This document shows positions 45,721 through 58,600 of a stretch of 64,000 nt of DNA, one piece after another. The DNA comes from Paralichthys olivaceus (taxonomy: Eukaryota; Chordata; Actinopteri; Pleuronectiformes; Paralichthyidae): assembly GCF_024713975.1 (NCBI RefSeq), contig NC_091103.1, positions 5,274,001-5,338,000 on the forward strand. The letters run 5' to 3'. The position numbers were made by a program, and so were the translations under genes. How positions within the stretch are numbered: position 1 is the first letter of the stretch; each line of letters opens with the position of its first letter. The notes under the pieces are model-generated. The model saw only the letters and a list, made by a program, of their open reading frames with translations, did no database searches and was not told where the DNA came from.

Positions 45721-46942
45721 GAAGAACTCACTAATGACTCACTTATGATAACGACAAGCAAGCAGACAAGTTTAGAGCGGGATCTGAAATAATAATGTAT
45801 TATACACCTAGAAAATCAGTTCAGTGGTCCAAATCCAGGCTGAATGTCAGTTATGTTGTTCAACTCAAGATATAACTGATATAAAAGACAGTATAACGCC
45901 AATTAAGACAGTTTGAACTGCAGCTTCTGTCTGCAGGGGTAATTTACTTTTCTATTTTGGACACAAACCTCAGATGTCCCTTTTTGTTAATCATTTTGAT
46001 TTTTGCCTCATAGCCCTCTGATCCTGAGCCCTCCAGGCCAAGACCCAGCTGAGCTGTGCTAAAATACACGACCGCTGTGATGAGTCTGTATCTGGGTGTG
46101 AAAATACTTAAAATACACCTGTCTTTGAGTCCCCCGTCCTTCATACAGACAAATTCTTGATGTTTTAAATGAAGAGTATTGATTTAACAGAACTAACTCA
46201 TGCATGCACGGTCTGATCTGTGGGGTGTTATGTGTGTCTGACGGGATTGAGACAGTATAACGTAGTGTATGTCAATGTGAGACTTCTCAATCCAGATGGT
46301 TTTCGTACCTGTTTTGGGTTTCTCTATTTTTGCCAAAATACCACTATATTTACTGCACTGTTCACACATTATATCAGAGACGCTTATCTCAGGGGGGGGT
46401 CTACTTATCAAGAAATAGGACCTACAGTAACAACCTGAACTTCTGACCACTTATTGATATTGTGGTTTCAAGTTTCATTATCTTAAAGCTGCTCTTGAGA
46501 CCACCGACCCAAATAGGAACAACCCAGGACCTGATTGAAAAAAATCAATCAGTAGGCTATATGTGTTGGTCACTGTTGTAAAAACCCATAAAATGACTAA
46601 AGGGAAGTTGACTTAAACTTCATGCGAATAGGTCCCTCTCAGCTAAAGCACTAACTTCAAACAAGACCCTGTCTTCAAATCCTATGACCTAAAATGAAGA
46701 GTTATTAAGAAGAGAATATGCTGCAAAGTTAATCAAATATGGGCTGTAAGAGATCAAACGGATGAAATGAAGTTTAATCATTAGGATTGAAATCATATGA
46801 CCCTCTAATAGTCGTAAGAACAAATCCTGTGACAGCAGTTAACAGTGAACACAACGGTCTATGTGCACACTTTGAAGTTGAGTCAGCTGCACCCATATAG
46901 TGACATGATAAACAACATGGGTTAGTATACAGAACGGTGTAG

Positions 46943-46972
46943 GTCATGTAAGTAATGAGCTACTTACATGAC
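46943..46972. repeat. Perfect 12-bp inverted repeat
   Basis: gtcatgtaagta (46943-46954) and tacttacatgac (46961-46972) separated by atgagc. No known element. Confidence 0.85.
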
Positions 46973-47940
46973 TTCTGTCTCTTTCTCCTTTATTACATTA
47001 GTACAAACTCTGAAATTGTCTTTATTGTTACAACAATATCACTTCAAACATGAGGCGTAATAGATTCTTACTGAACAAACTGTGTCTTTTGTTGAGTTTT
47101 ACAAAATTAGATCAACCTTAAGGCTGCAATCAAACAAGTAGTATTTTTTACTCCCCCCTGCTCTTTGCAATGTTTACCAAAAACAAGTGTTCTTGGAAAT
47201 CGTCTGTAGCCCAAAGTAAAAACAGATCTATACATTTACATTTTACTGTAAATTCAGATATTCTACTACATCTGCTGCTATTCATATTACTATTTTACTC
47301 ATCCTGTGGATGAAAATTACTTCCCAGGGAGTATTTTACACTTCTCAATCTATTTTTGCACTACTGATACCCTATCTGTGCTTTTCAACTGCATAGTATA
47401 TTGTGTAATTATGTCACTTGAGTACTTATATGTTATGTCTATCTATACAACTGCACATCTGTCTGTCTGTCTATCCATCTATAGAGCTCCATGGTGTTAG
47501 TTCATCAGACCAGTCTCCTTTATGGCGGTGGGCTGGTTGTAAATGCAGAACCTGAGTGTTCTCCTTTAACTGCACTTCTCTTTTTTATTGATGGACTGAT
47601 GAGCCGGTGTCTGTGTGTGTTTGCAGAGTCTGGACCTGGTCTGGACACTGTGAGTCCACATGCTCTTTGTGTGTGACAGGAAACAGTGAATTCACGCCCC
47701 CGGTTGACCAAATTAGCGCATCCTATTGTCTGCCATGATTCTTTCTGTACGTAATTGTGAACGAGCATAGCTGTCATAGCTGCTTCCTGCATGTACACAC
47801 CCAGAGCGCTGAAACAACAGCCCCCCTCCCTCCCTCTGCCTCCCTCTCTCTCTCTCTCTGCTTGGATGGATGAGCCTCTCGCGCCGGAGTCACCACCATT
47901 ACATCATCTATTCCCACACAGCCTCGCACCGTGTGAGGGC

Positions 47941-48200
47941 TGTTTTTGTTGATATTTCACCGGGATCCCGAGCATTTAGACGGAGCAGCTGCAGCGGACG
48001 CCCCTGCTCCTCGTGGTGTGTATGACGCTGGACTATGAGGAGCCATCATCATCCTCACCATCACCATCATCATCAGCAGCAGGAGCAGCAGCACTAGAGT
48101 GTCTGATGGGGCTTCGATGAGCAGGGGGGAGAGGAGGAGAGACGCGCACCGTCATCAGCATCTGTCCGCCCGCTCCCTTTGTGCTCACCGGAGAATGTGA
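47941..48200 (+). promoter_or_regulatory. 5' UTR / promoter of the RING gene
   Basis: CpG-rich sequence directly before the ATG, with a TCA/CAG trinucleotide-rich stretch (48045-48092). It contains upstream ATGs, for example atgacg near 48020. The transcription start is not determined. Confidence 0.4.
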
Positions 48201-48971
<771 letters not shown>

Positions 48972-51070
48972 CTGTGAACGCAGGCTGTGGATGGAGGTTG
49001 TTGTGCTGTGTGGTCATGTACAGAATATACTGACAACTGATGCTCCTGCTCCCTTTACTTTTCTAGGAATAAATCTCGTCCAGAATGGCCTTGAATCAGT
49101 ATAGCAAACACCCAAAGGCCTTCATGTTGTTTGGAGCAATAGGCCGACATGATCCTTGATAATCTCTAATGCACTTAAATTTGCAGTGGTCCCAGCTGAC
49201 TGATGGACATCTCCATGAGTGAACTCAAGACTTAGATTTGATGACTGAATGTGAAGTGCTCATTTCCAGGGTTTGACACTCTCCCCTCCCCATCCTGCTA
49301 AATGATATGCATATCCCCCTATGCCACTCCCTGTATGATAACTGTCCATGACGATTTCACTCTTATATCTCAACAAAGCACTATTGTATTGTACAGATAT
49401 TTGACAATGTTCACTTCTGAGTTTTCAGGAGATTGTTGTGTTTTTTTTTTCTTTTTCAGGGAGGCTTGTGTGTTTTTGTGAAAAAGCCTCTGAAACAGTG
49501 CAAAGAATCCATAATCCTAACTGTAAATAGTCCACAGAGAAGTGGTGACCAGCCTTTCCCCAAGACCTTCCTAATCCTTGTGCTTTAATTTAACAGAATG
49601 CCACTGTTTCCATTGTGATGATGAAAACTGCACCTCCTCCAGCAAAGGGATAACTTGTGATTTTGAACTTGTGTTTGGCTTCTTTTGCGCATGTTAGGCT
49701 ACTGGAAGGTCAAGGCCTTTTGTTTTCCCTTGTCTTGTTTTAAATGGAAGGGACAGTGCGTGTCCCGACTCCTGTGCCTCACCACCTCATTGCTGAATGA
49801 AGCAAAACTTCACTGTAATCACGATCAAACTGACGCTCGGGCCTCCCACCACTGACAGCACCCAGCTGAGGCGTCGGCAGGGATTTCCTCCTCCTGTCAC
49901 ATTATTTAGGCCACACATTGGTTGTGGAAAACAGGGTTTCCAGCGCAAAGCGACTTTTTATACTTAGAATAAACCGGTTGTTGCTTTTTTTTTTCTTTTT
50001 TTTTTTTCACCTGACTTTGAAGAGTCAAAGAGGTAAACAGTCTAAACAGGTAAATTAATAAGGTATAAATCCACTTTCAGCTACTTCCAAGTTCAAACTC
50101 TCTCCTCTGCTTCCGTCAGGGCCACATGTGAGGATTTACCGATAGATATTTACAGTTCGGATGTAATGATCAACATGATTCTTAGAAACTTTCAGCAGTC
50201 ATTATTTCCTCTGGGAACTTTAAGAGCCACATGTTCTGTGGCAGATTAGTGGTACCTTACTGTTTCAAGTAAGTCCTTCATTAACACGGTGCAAATATTG
50301 AACTGAACTAACTACAGCTTATTATAATGAGGTTTGTATGGATTTTTTTCTCAGGCAGGTTTGTCCAAAAATACTGATTTAACTTTTCAGTGGAATTAGC
50401 TTCAGACAAATCAATGCAATCCATAAAAAAAAAGCTAAAACCCAAGGGCCTATAGTCAGTTGACTTCTATATTACTGTGAATCGGTGGTAAAATTGTGTG
50501 TGTCCTGCTACAATCTCTTTAATGTATTTATATTGGATTCTTATTGGGCAAAAAGTGATACCTTATTTGTGGTGTGGTGTCAGGACCCCCATTATTGACG
50601 TGTGTGTCTGAGGAGCAAGTGAATCACACTCACAGACCTTCTTCACAGCATTTAATAAAGAATTCGGGGAGGATTCAGACAAAGACCAAAGTGGTTTCAG
50701 ACGCGCACTCGCCCTTGCACAATCGCTATATTGCACAGGGGGGGAAAAAGAAAGAGTTCAAAATGATTCTCATCCCCGCTCCAAGTCTGATTCTCATGCT
50801 TGCTCCAATCATCCCGCTCAACCTTTCTCCCACTCAACTTCTAAATGATGCACTTTCCCCCCTTATTTGACACGAGTAACGGGGCACACCTTTGACTAAT
50901 GTAAGCATATTGTATTTACTTCAGAGGACCTAGACAATGTCGTTGGTTTTTATGAGAATCCGTGGTTGTTGTTAAACGTACCAAATGTATTTGCACAGAG
51001 AACTGTTCTTTATGTGCTGTTTTACATACATAAACACATTTCAGTAATAAAGAAAACATGAATACCCACA
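48972..51070 (+). other. Probable long 3' UTR of the RING gene
   Basis: After the stop, 2.1 kb of AT-rich sequence without an exon runs to a canonical AATAAA at 51046-51051 followed by a GT/T-containing stretch. Homopolymer T runs lie at 49441-49450 and 49986-50008. Extent is inferred from the signal only; other AATAAA-like sites upstream (e.g. 49069, 49970) could end shorter forms. Confidence 0.4.
51046..51051 (+). terminator. Candidate distal poly(A) signal for the RING gene
   Basis: AATAAA in 'cagtaataaagaaaac', 2.07 kb after the stop. Confidence 0.4.
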
Positions 51071-51689
51071 GATGTCATTAGTTCTATTGTTACAACAGAG
51101 CATTACAGCTGCAAGAAAATCCTGTGACCACGGCTGTATTTTATCACGCTCGCTCTTACATAATGACTGGTATTACATTGAATATGGTCCAACTGGACAC
51201 AGTTGGTATCCTGCTGTGCATCAAATATGCCCCCTACTGGAAGACAGACCATGCTACATGCTCTCTGTTCAAAAAAAAGAGGGGAACTCCCACCCCTCAG
51301 TGTCAGCCTGGTTGCATTTCTCATGCACGTCTACTTATGTAAACTTCTGGTGGCTAATGCCTGATTAAAAGTAAATAGATTTTTCATTAAGGGCTGGATG
51401 TTGATGAGCTGTTAATACTACAGACTGAGATTTGTCATATGTGTTTATATGGTCTAATAAAGCCCCCATTTAGTTTATATAAATTAGGCCATTCAGCATT
51501 AAGATTTTTTCCCCCTCATACACAAACAGAACAGATAAAGATCAGTGTTGGCCATTCACCGTCCAATCACTGGTTTTCTGTGTAGGCCCTATACACACAC
51601 TTTACATTGATGATTGCTGTCATAGCGTCTTTTCTCAGATGATAATTTACCTCCCACCTCTGTGTTCATATATTCTCAGCACCATGTAA

Positions 51690-51945
51690 ATACGCCTGTG
51701 CTCGCTGACTGGTCACTTCATTGTGGCAGCACAACACTCAGGCCTATTGTGTCAAAGCCTTGCTGTATTTTTCAATTAGCCACAGTTACACTGATTACTT
51801 GGAAATAGTTGGAGGCGATGTGAGTTTGCAAACGAGCCATGACAACAAACAGAGTCAGAGGACATGTTTTTGTAAAGGACGCTATCAGCCAATGGATTTC
51901 AATGACTCTCATTAGCCTCTCATTAGCCATGTGTATATAACTGAT
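51690..51945. promoter_or_regulatory. Candidate conserved non-coding element upstream of pax3
   Basis: Repeat-free stretch with homeodomain-type cores (caattagcc), ccatgacaacaaac and tcagccaatgg, ending in a duplicated 'ctcattagcc' (51909-51928). Judged by texture only; no alignment was possible. Confidence 0.3.
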
Positions 51946-52559
51946 AAAAATATATAGCCTGATGTAGCATTTAATCATGCTTACTCACAGAACATTTTGT
52001 CCACATGGCCTTTACTGTGTTTGCAGTGAAAATTATAAAACACTCAAGAATTTTTTTAACATTTCAAGTTTAAATTGCACCTGAATACCTGAATATGTCT
52101 GCCTTAATAAATAAAGTACATTAAGCATGTATTAAAATAAACTGTTTGTTTGTTTTGATAAAATGTAAAATAAAATGTGTGTTATCATAAAAAAATACAA
52201 GCATTTGTCTAAATATGGGAGTTTGCTGTGACTCACGATCTTCTCACACTTCTCTGTCTCTTTTTAATTACATCTTAAAAGTCCTCATTTCAGTGGGGGA
52301 GAGGTTTTACTTAAGTATAAATAACTATAACAGAATACACATCCCAATGCAAGTGCATTAAAATGCCCCTGGAGTAAAATGTTGAAATCATTAAAGAAGA
52401 TGAAAAGAAAATCGTAAAATTTTGGCCCATAGCTGTTAACTCCACATTTGAAGTGCAGTAAAAAAAGCACAATAATTCCCAATGTATAAACTCACACACT
52501 TACTTGAACCCTTATTTGGTTTTAATTATTACCCTGAATATGACGCATTTGGGAACTAA

Positions 52560-52710
52560 TTGATTTGATAAATACGTGTTTGTGAATGGCCTCCACGCAG
52601 AGCATGTGATGCAACTTCATTTATTTCTCATCAAGCGAGATTTCTGACTTTGAATTTCATCCCCCGGTAATGGATTGGACACGGAGATTCAGTGTCGCTT
52701 TTAAAGAGAG
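52560..52710. promoter_or_regulatory. Candidate conserved non-coding element upstream of pax3
   Basis: Repeat-free, with taatggattgg and 'tcatttatttctcatcaagc'. Composition differs from the AT-rich flanks. Texture only. Confidence 0.25.
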
Positions 52711-53129
52711 GGCCGCAGTATGCATCATGCCTCCCTCACTCTCCCTCTCTGTTTTTCATTTGCCCCCTCTCTGTAATATCCAGTTTCAGCATAAGATCAC
52801 TGACACTCCCAAATCGTCACGTTCGTCTGCGTAAAAAAACACTGATGTTTGTTCCCCCCATCTTTGGAATAGGTCAGTACAAATGTGAGGAAGAAATCAA
52901 CACAACCAATAGTCAAACTTAAGAAAGTTTTTAATTCTTAGTCACACTTTTGAAAGCATTCACCCACACGAGGCCTGTTGTTTTACCTGCTGCCCCCACC
53001 ACTCATTCGATGACATGATTGTGATTTAGGGCACAAGTGATTATCCACCCTTCCTCCAAGAACTCCTCCAAGTTTCTGAGTTTGATTAACAAATGTAAAA
53101 ATCAGTCAGAAACAAACTCACGTTTCCCC

Positions 53130-53520
53130 CCCTCGTTTTGAAGCCGTGTTATGGCAACGTGCGGGACTCAGTCATGTGCGGGGCATGATAATAATCTTCA
53201 CCCGGAGGATAATGACAACCTCTTTAGCAGGTGAAAGACCCCCCGGTCACCCCGCTTATTTTAAACCCAGCGTCCACCCATTGTCCCCGCGCGTTTTTGA
53301 CAGCAAAGACAACATCTGAAGTGCGAGTTTCCCCTCTTTTTTTATTACTATCAAAAGCCACTGGAAGAGGCGAATGTTAATTGAAAACCACTTCAGCCTG
53401 TGGGGTATCTCTCCCCTGTGTAAATGAAGCTTAATGACAAGAGGAGGTGGGTGTCCTCCACTCCTCCTCCTCCTCCCTCCCATCGGGACACAGTTATGTC
53501 TCAGGTGAGAGGGCAGAGAC
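53130..53520. promoter_or_regulatory. pax3: Candidate pax3 upstream enhancer
   Basis: About 2.2-2.6 kb before the pax3 ATG. Contains ttatggcaac (RFX-half-like), cattgtc (SOX-like), ttttgacagc (MEIS/PREP half site), gcaggtga (E-box) and gttaattga. In mammals the proximal pax3 upstream region holds neural-crest enhancers bound by PBX/MEIS-type proteins; equivalence is inferred. Confidence 0.3.
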
Positions 53521-55199
53521 ATGAAAGGAGGTGATCAGGTGCTGGGGGTCGCTTTTCACCTTCAGTTTTGCATCAGCCACACGAAGGTTTCAGGATTTTC
53601 TCTCCGTGCCGACGCTGCGCAAACTCTGATGCACGGAAATATATTTGCGCATAAACCGATTTTCTGCGTGAGTCTCACATTTAATGATCAATCAAGATAT
53701 TTTACGACTTTGGTTAAACCGTTACCATGATTTCATTTGGTTGCATGAGGTGAATCCCGACCTGTCTGACACGAGGAGCAGTGTTGGTCCGGCTGCTGCT
53801 GCTGTGCCATCATGTGTCCAAAATCAAGAATGGAATTAAACTAATAAGTGTTAAATCTGAATCAGGAGGTTTCAGAGGAAAACGCAGTTTGAAATTCAAT
53901 TCGGCAAGCTCTTTCCTAAATGTTCGACCTTTTAACTCTAATGTTGAATATATGCACTGGTGTTTATTCGAGTAATGATGGAGAAGCTTTTGTTGAATTT
54001 CAAAGCACAGGACCGGATCCATTACTTCAGTCACCGATCCAAGGACGAAAGGACGATACAGAACTCTTTATTGTGCAGTGATAGTATTGATTATTGGACA
54101 TTTGGAGATACACATACACCCTGGTCTCTATTGTGGCACAGGGCTAGACTGGCTTTACGGCCGCCCTGGCGTCGTATCCTGCTGTGGCGCATGTCCCCCT
54201 TCAGACTGCTGGTGCTCACACTGAAAACCACAATAAATTCCTCGAGGTGCACACACTTTAGCACCATTTGTGTCATATATGAGGCCATGGGGTGGAAACA
54301 AATTAGGGGTCGTTTGCGATAGCATGCATTTGGCATATGGTTTATGATTTTACGCACAGACATGGTGACAAAACTGGCAAGAAATTAATGCCAGGGATCA
54401 CTATTTAGATTTTAAATGTATATTATTATCAGTCACAGGAAAGAAATTGGTTGATAAATTATAGATTACTGTAGCATAGTTGAATAAGTCTAAAATATTT
54501 ATTTTATTTTGCAAAAACAGTCTGAAACAAATAGGCTATATAATACCAGTGATATATGGTGTGTCTATATGACCAATATTAATAGATTGTTGGTTTGCAG
54601 TTATCATTTAATTCATTTGATTTTTTTTGCTATGATTTTGGTGTCAAGTCATAGACCCATAGATATAGATATAGATCCATATAGACTTTTCAGTGTAGTG
54701 AAATATAATTCAAAAATAATCTTAATGGAATGTAATACGCCACAACTTTCTTTCTTGTTTTTCCTATAATACTTTGGTGCTGTATTGGATTAAAAAGTGA
54801 TTGATAGTTTTCTCACCTCATTCACACGTTTATTTTGCATTTGTTGCGCTGGATTCAATTATTATAACAATAATATTAATATAATAATAGATTTAACACT
54901 GTTGGGCTGTGATTTGTCAGCACATATGCAGCAGTGGTGTGGTGTATGCATTCATTCCATCATGTATTAATCTATGGAAACAAATCAGAACAAAGGAGAG
55001 AGAAGATTCATTTAGGTGTAAAAGCTCAAACTCAGTGTGCATGTTTGGAAAATACTTTTGTGACAAATACATGAAACACCTCCTCATCTATGTTTCCACA
55101 GTAGTTCATTCAGCTCGTGGTTGTAACAGTGGTGGGACAGAACACGCTGTGAATCCTCTGAGGCTCCAAATGAATTCACGTCCCTGTCCCGTACCGTGC

Positions 55200-55400
55200 G
55201 AGCGGACCCGTGACAGCGTCCCTGATTGGACCAAAGTTTGCAGCCACGGCCAATCCCCGCGTCAGGCTGCGTGCCGGGTTCATCCGTGCAGCCAATCAGA
55301 GGCGTGAGCGCTGACTGGGGGAGAGAGAAGAGCCGAGCTGCTTGTGACTGATTCTCCTCATTTGAACCGGTGTCAACAAACAACAACAACAGCAGCCCCT
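55200..55400 (+). promoter_or_regulatory. pax3: pax3 proximal promoter with three CCAAT boxes
   Basis: CpG-rich. CCAAT boxes lie at 55250-55254 and 55292-55296, and an inverted one (attgg) at 55225-55229, within 72 bases; such clusters bind NF-Y. No TATA box. The start site is probably between 55300 and 55400, leaving a leader of roughly 350 bases that includes a 10-11 bp tandem repeat at 55574-55604. Confidence 0.5.
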
Positions 55401-55573
55401 CCGTCCCTGCACCGCCTCGACCACCACACTGAACTCTCACATCGAACACCACCCAGACAATAACTCTGCTACACGTCCAGGAATCAAACTTCTCTTCCAC
55501 CGTCGTCACATCTGGACTCCTGGCCGTCCCGGGACCCTGGTGCTCGGCTGCAGCCCGGCTGCGGCTAACCTCC

Positions 55574-55604
55574 ACCGAGGCTAACCGAGGCTAAACCGAG
55601 GCTA
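55574..55604 (+). repeat. Short tandem repeat in the pax3 leader
   Basis: Three near-identical copies of accgaggcta in a row (10-11 bp unit). Confidence 0.85.
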
Positions 55605-55732
55605 TAACCTTCCGGGAGACTTCTCAACGGGGCCGAGGCGAGTTTGTATTCCCCCTGCCGAGGAGCCGGTGCTGGAGGAGCAGCCTCCCCCCGTCAGGAG
55701 GACACTGTCGCAGGGGTGGTGGTGGAGGAGGT

Positions 55733-57483
55733 ATGACTGCGTTGGCGGGGTCAATACCCAGGATGATGCGACCCACGCTGGCTCAGAACTACCCCCGCAG
55801 CGGCTTCCCACTGGAAGGTAAAGCATCACACTGCCACGGGGAGCGGCTGGAGGTGGACACAGGACACTGGAGTGAAAAGTCACTTTTAACTTTTCATCCA
55901 GTCCCGGGCTGCGTAAAAACACAGGCTTTATTAGCATATGCATACTATAGATATATATTTATAGCAATCATATAATCATATATCAAGAGTTAAATCTTAA
56001 CTTGACTGTAAGCTGACATATTTCAATATTTACTCATGATTCTACTCACTATCATCGAGTTTGTTTCATAATTAACTCATTATTACTGCCCATGCTTTTG
56101 TTTTCTCTTTCACAACAATTTTAGTAAAGTTCAAGCAACTTTGAGCAAACTTTTCTGCAGCCTGTTTGCAATTATTATGCTACTGACAAAATGTTTTGTA
56201 TCGTCACAAATTATTTTACAATTTCACTGGGATAGATTTACAGCTTCACAGTTTTTTATTAAGAAATACTGATTGTCAGCTATTTTATGCAGTATATATA
56301 TATATATATATTTTTTGCATGCCAGTTAAAACTGTCTGGATCACTGTGGAGCCATTGAGACCCTCTTATTATATTTTGATTCAAATGTTTAGTGTCCACC
56401 CCACTGGGTCAAGGCCGAGTCAACCAGCTCGGAGGAGTATTCATCAATGGCAGGCCTCTGCCCAACCACATCCGACATAAGATCGTGGAGATGGCCCACC
56501 ACGGCATCAGGCCGTGCGTCATCTCCCGGCAGCTCCGGGTCTCCCACGGCTGCGTGTCCAAAATCCTGTGTCGGTACCAGGAGACGGGCTCCATCAGACC
56601 CGGGGCCATAGGAGGCAGCAAACCCAAGGTAAAGAGCCCGAGATCGGGGCAAGAGCAGCACAGGCTCCCGTAGACCAGGGGTGATGAAGCTTTAATCCTC
56701 AAAGCATCCGAGGATATATTTTATTACCATGTTTTTTACTTTCATTCACTTTTGTATGCAACCCCGTGTAGTGATAAATATATAACAGCAGCCTGCTGAT
56801 TTCCTTTTTGAAATAAGTTGGAACAGACTTGTTTGCTTTGTGCCCCAAGGGCCTCGTCGAAGTGAATAAACAGTGAAACTTTTCTGACCCTTGAAGCAGG
56901 GAACAACACCGGACGTGGAGAAGAGAATCGAAGAATACAAGCGGGAAAACCCGGGTATGTTTAGCTGGGAGATTCGGGATAAATTACTGAAGGATGGGAT
57001 ATGTGACCGCAACAACGTGCCTTCAGGTAAAAAAGGCAGAAACGACTGGATTTTCACATTATTTATTATTATTATTAATATAATTAATATTGCTATTATT
57101 TTCCGACTTAATAATTCAAATGAAAATAATGAGACCAAGTATTTAAAAAACAGTAAAATTATCAAAAAAACTTTCTTTCCCTTCAACAATTCTGACTAAT
57201 TTCTTCCAGTATTTTAATTTGTAGAGGTTTTAATTGTCTATATATTTATTGTCCTGTCAGTTTGTGGATATCTTTGATATTTAATATATTTACATCGATC
57301 TCATTTTTATCACTTTTGCCCACTTTTTGACTTTCGCAGTGAGCTCAATCAGTCGCATCATGCGGAGTAAGTTCGGAGTTAAAGGTGATGAGGAGGAGGA
57401 TGACGATGAGATCGAGAGGAAGGAGTTGGAGGACCACGACCGCAGGGCCAAACACAGCATTGAAGGCATCCTGGGAGACAGAT
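55733..57483 (+). CDS. pax3: Paired-box transcription factor Pax3, 5' part (4 coding exons, continues beyond window)
   Basis: Pax3 is a DNA-binding transcription factor of neural crest, dorsal neural tube and muscle precursors. Coding exons: 55733-55817 (85 bp), 56393-56628 (236), 56897-57026 (130), 57340-57483 (144). The first three lengths equal those I recall for human PAX3. Exon 1 encodes [14 protein letters not shown] ... SGFPLE; exons 2-4 encode the paired domain ([15 protein letters not shown] to SRIMRSKFG, about residues 34-161), and exon 4 the octapeptide HSIEGILG (189-196). SKPK before exon 3 fits Pax3 rather than Pax7 (SKPR). Exon 3 has a NAGNAG acceptor. Exon 4 is 9 bp longer than human, with an Asp/Glu-rich linker after SKFG. 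The homeodomain and transactivation exons lie to the right. Teleosts have pax3a and pax3b; which one this is remains open. Confidence 0.97.
55818..56392 (+). other. pax3: pax3 intron 1
   Basis: A 575-base AT-rich intron from gtaaag to gtttag, with a TA run near 56292-56312. No other feature. Confidence 0.85.
56894..56899 (+). promoter_or_regulatory. pax3: NAGNAG tandem splice acceptor of pax3 exon 3
   Basis: The intron 2 end reads aagcag. Splicing after aag (exon from 56897) adds Gln108; splicing after cag (exon from 56900) omits it. The same +/-Gln choice is known in mammalian PAX3. Confidence 0.7.
57027..57339 (+). other. pax3: pax3 intron 3
   Basis: A 313-base, very AT-rich intron from gtaaaa to cgcag. 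No other feature. Confidence 0.85.
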
Positions 57484-58042
57484 GTGAGTGAAAACTCTGC
57501 AGGTCGTTGTTGACGCTGAATAAGTAGAAGTAGAAAACAGAAAGTTGGCTGTTATCTTCCTTTCATGTCCATGACCTCAAATAGTGTAGACACACACTCG
57601 AGCCCTGTTTGATCAGATGTCCTCTCAGCGAGTCCATGTGATTTTTATTTAGTGTTCAACGCTAAAGTGTCTGTGCTGGTGGGAAGCACCGGTGAAGTGA
57701 GAATTTAACAGCCTGTCTGTTCGTGTATAATCTGCAGCTGGTGTCGTTTCCAGCGGATTAAATTATAGAGGAATACAATCCCATTTTGCAGAAACAGGAG
57801 GGATCAATAAAACGCGCCTCCAACCTGTTGAATGCTTGTGAGCTGAGTTTGGAGCAGAGGAGCTTTTATTTGATCGCACAAACCAGGAGTGTGTGAAGTT
57901 TGAGCGTGCTGTAAACGTGTTTGATGGGGGTGGAGAGTGTGTGTCGTCCTTTGTTAGGAATTCTTTATCGACCATATCTCTCCCGCTAATGCTTTTCCCA
58001 TGAGGCCATACCGTAAATCAAACAGCAGGTGATGGCCCTGCA

Positions 58043-58069
58043 TGTGTGTGTGTGTGTGTGTGTGTGTGT
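58043..58069. repeat. (GT)n microsatellite
   Basis: About 13 GT units. Confidence 0.95.
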
Positions 58070-58581
58070 TCAGCAGTCTTGTAAAAGCTGTAAAAGGACA
58101 ATCATGTTACTTTAAGGATGCACGTATATATTTTAAAAGAATTAGTAAAATTGCAGAGATAAGGCATTGTAAATTCCTCCTCTAATATTTAGGTGGAGTG
58201 CCTTAATGAATTATAGGAACATAGTTCATATTACTGTTAGTCAGTTGGTTGGACATTATTTTTATGCAACAAATCGATTTTTATTAGTGTCTCAAACGGC
58301 AGCGTGCACTATAAAACACCGACCACCTGTACAAGCCAAGTTACTCAGTCTCACATTCAGCCCGAGCATCCTGAAACAAATGGAAATGATTTTAAATGAC
58401 TTAGATAAGTTGCCTCTAATGCAATTATTTTTTGTATAGCTGATTTAAATAGAATGAAACACTCTGAGGTGATTTAAAATACGTGTCACTGTCTCATTCT
58501 GTCATTTATATTTACATTTTGAAAAGAAAAACAAATTCTGGCCAACAAAAAAATATTGTAATTTGCAGGCCAAACTTTAAA

Positions 58582-58600
58582 TTTTTTTTTTTTTTTTTTT
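58582..58600. repeat. Poly-T run
   Basis: Nineteen consecutive T. Confidence 0.9.

Larger units (their letters stand above)
44681..47940. other. sgpp2-RING gene intergenic region
   Basis: About 3.2 kb of mostly AT-rich DNA without a coding exon. Contents: ATT repeats near 44815, a hAT-like end at 45100-45240, a decayed SINE-like repeat at 45575-45720, a small hairpin at 46943-46972, and a CT-rich stretch at 47820-47862 leading into the RING gene promoter. Confidence 0.6.
51071..55190. other. RING gene-pax3 intergenic region
   Basis: About 4.1 kb without coding exons. Several stretches of balanced-composition, repeat-free sequence stand out from AT-rich surroundings and are listed as candidate pax3 control elements (51690-51945, 52560-52710, 53130-53520). 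Confidence 0.6.
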
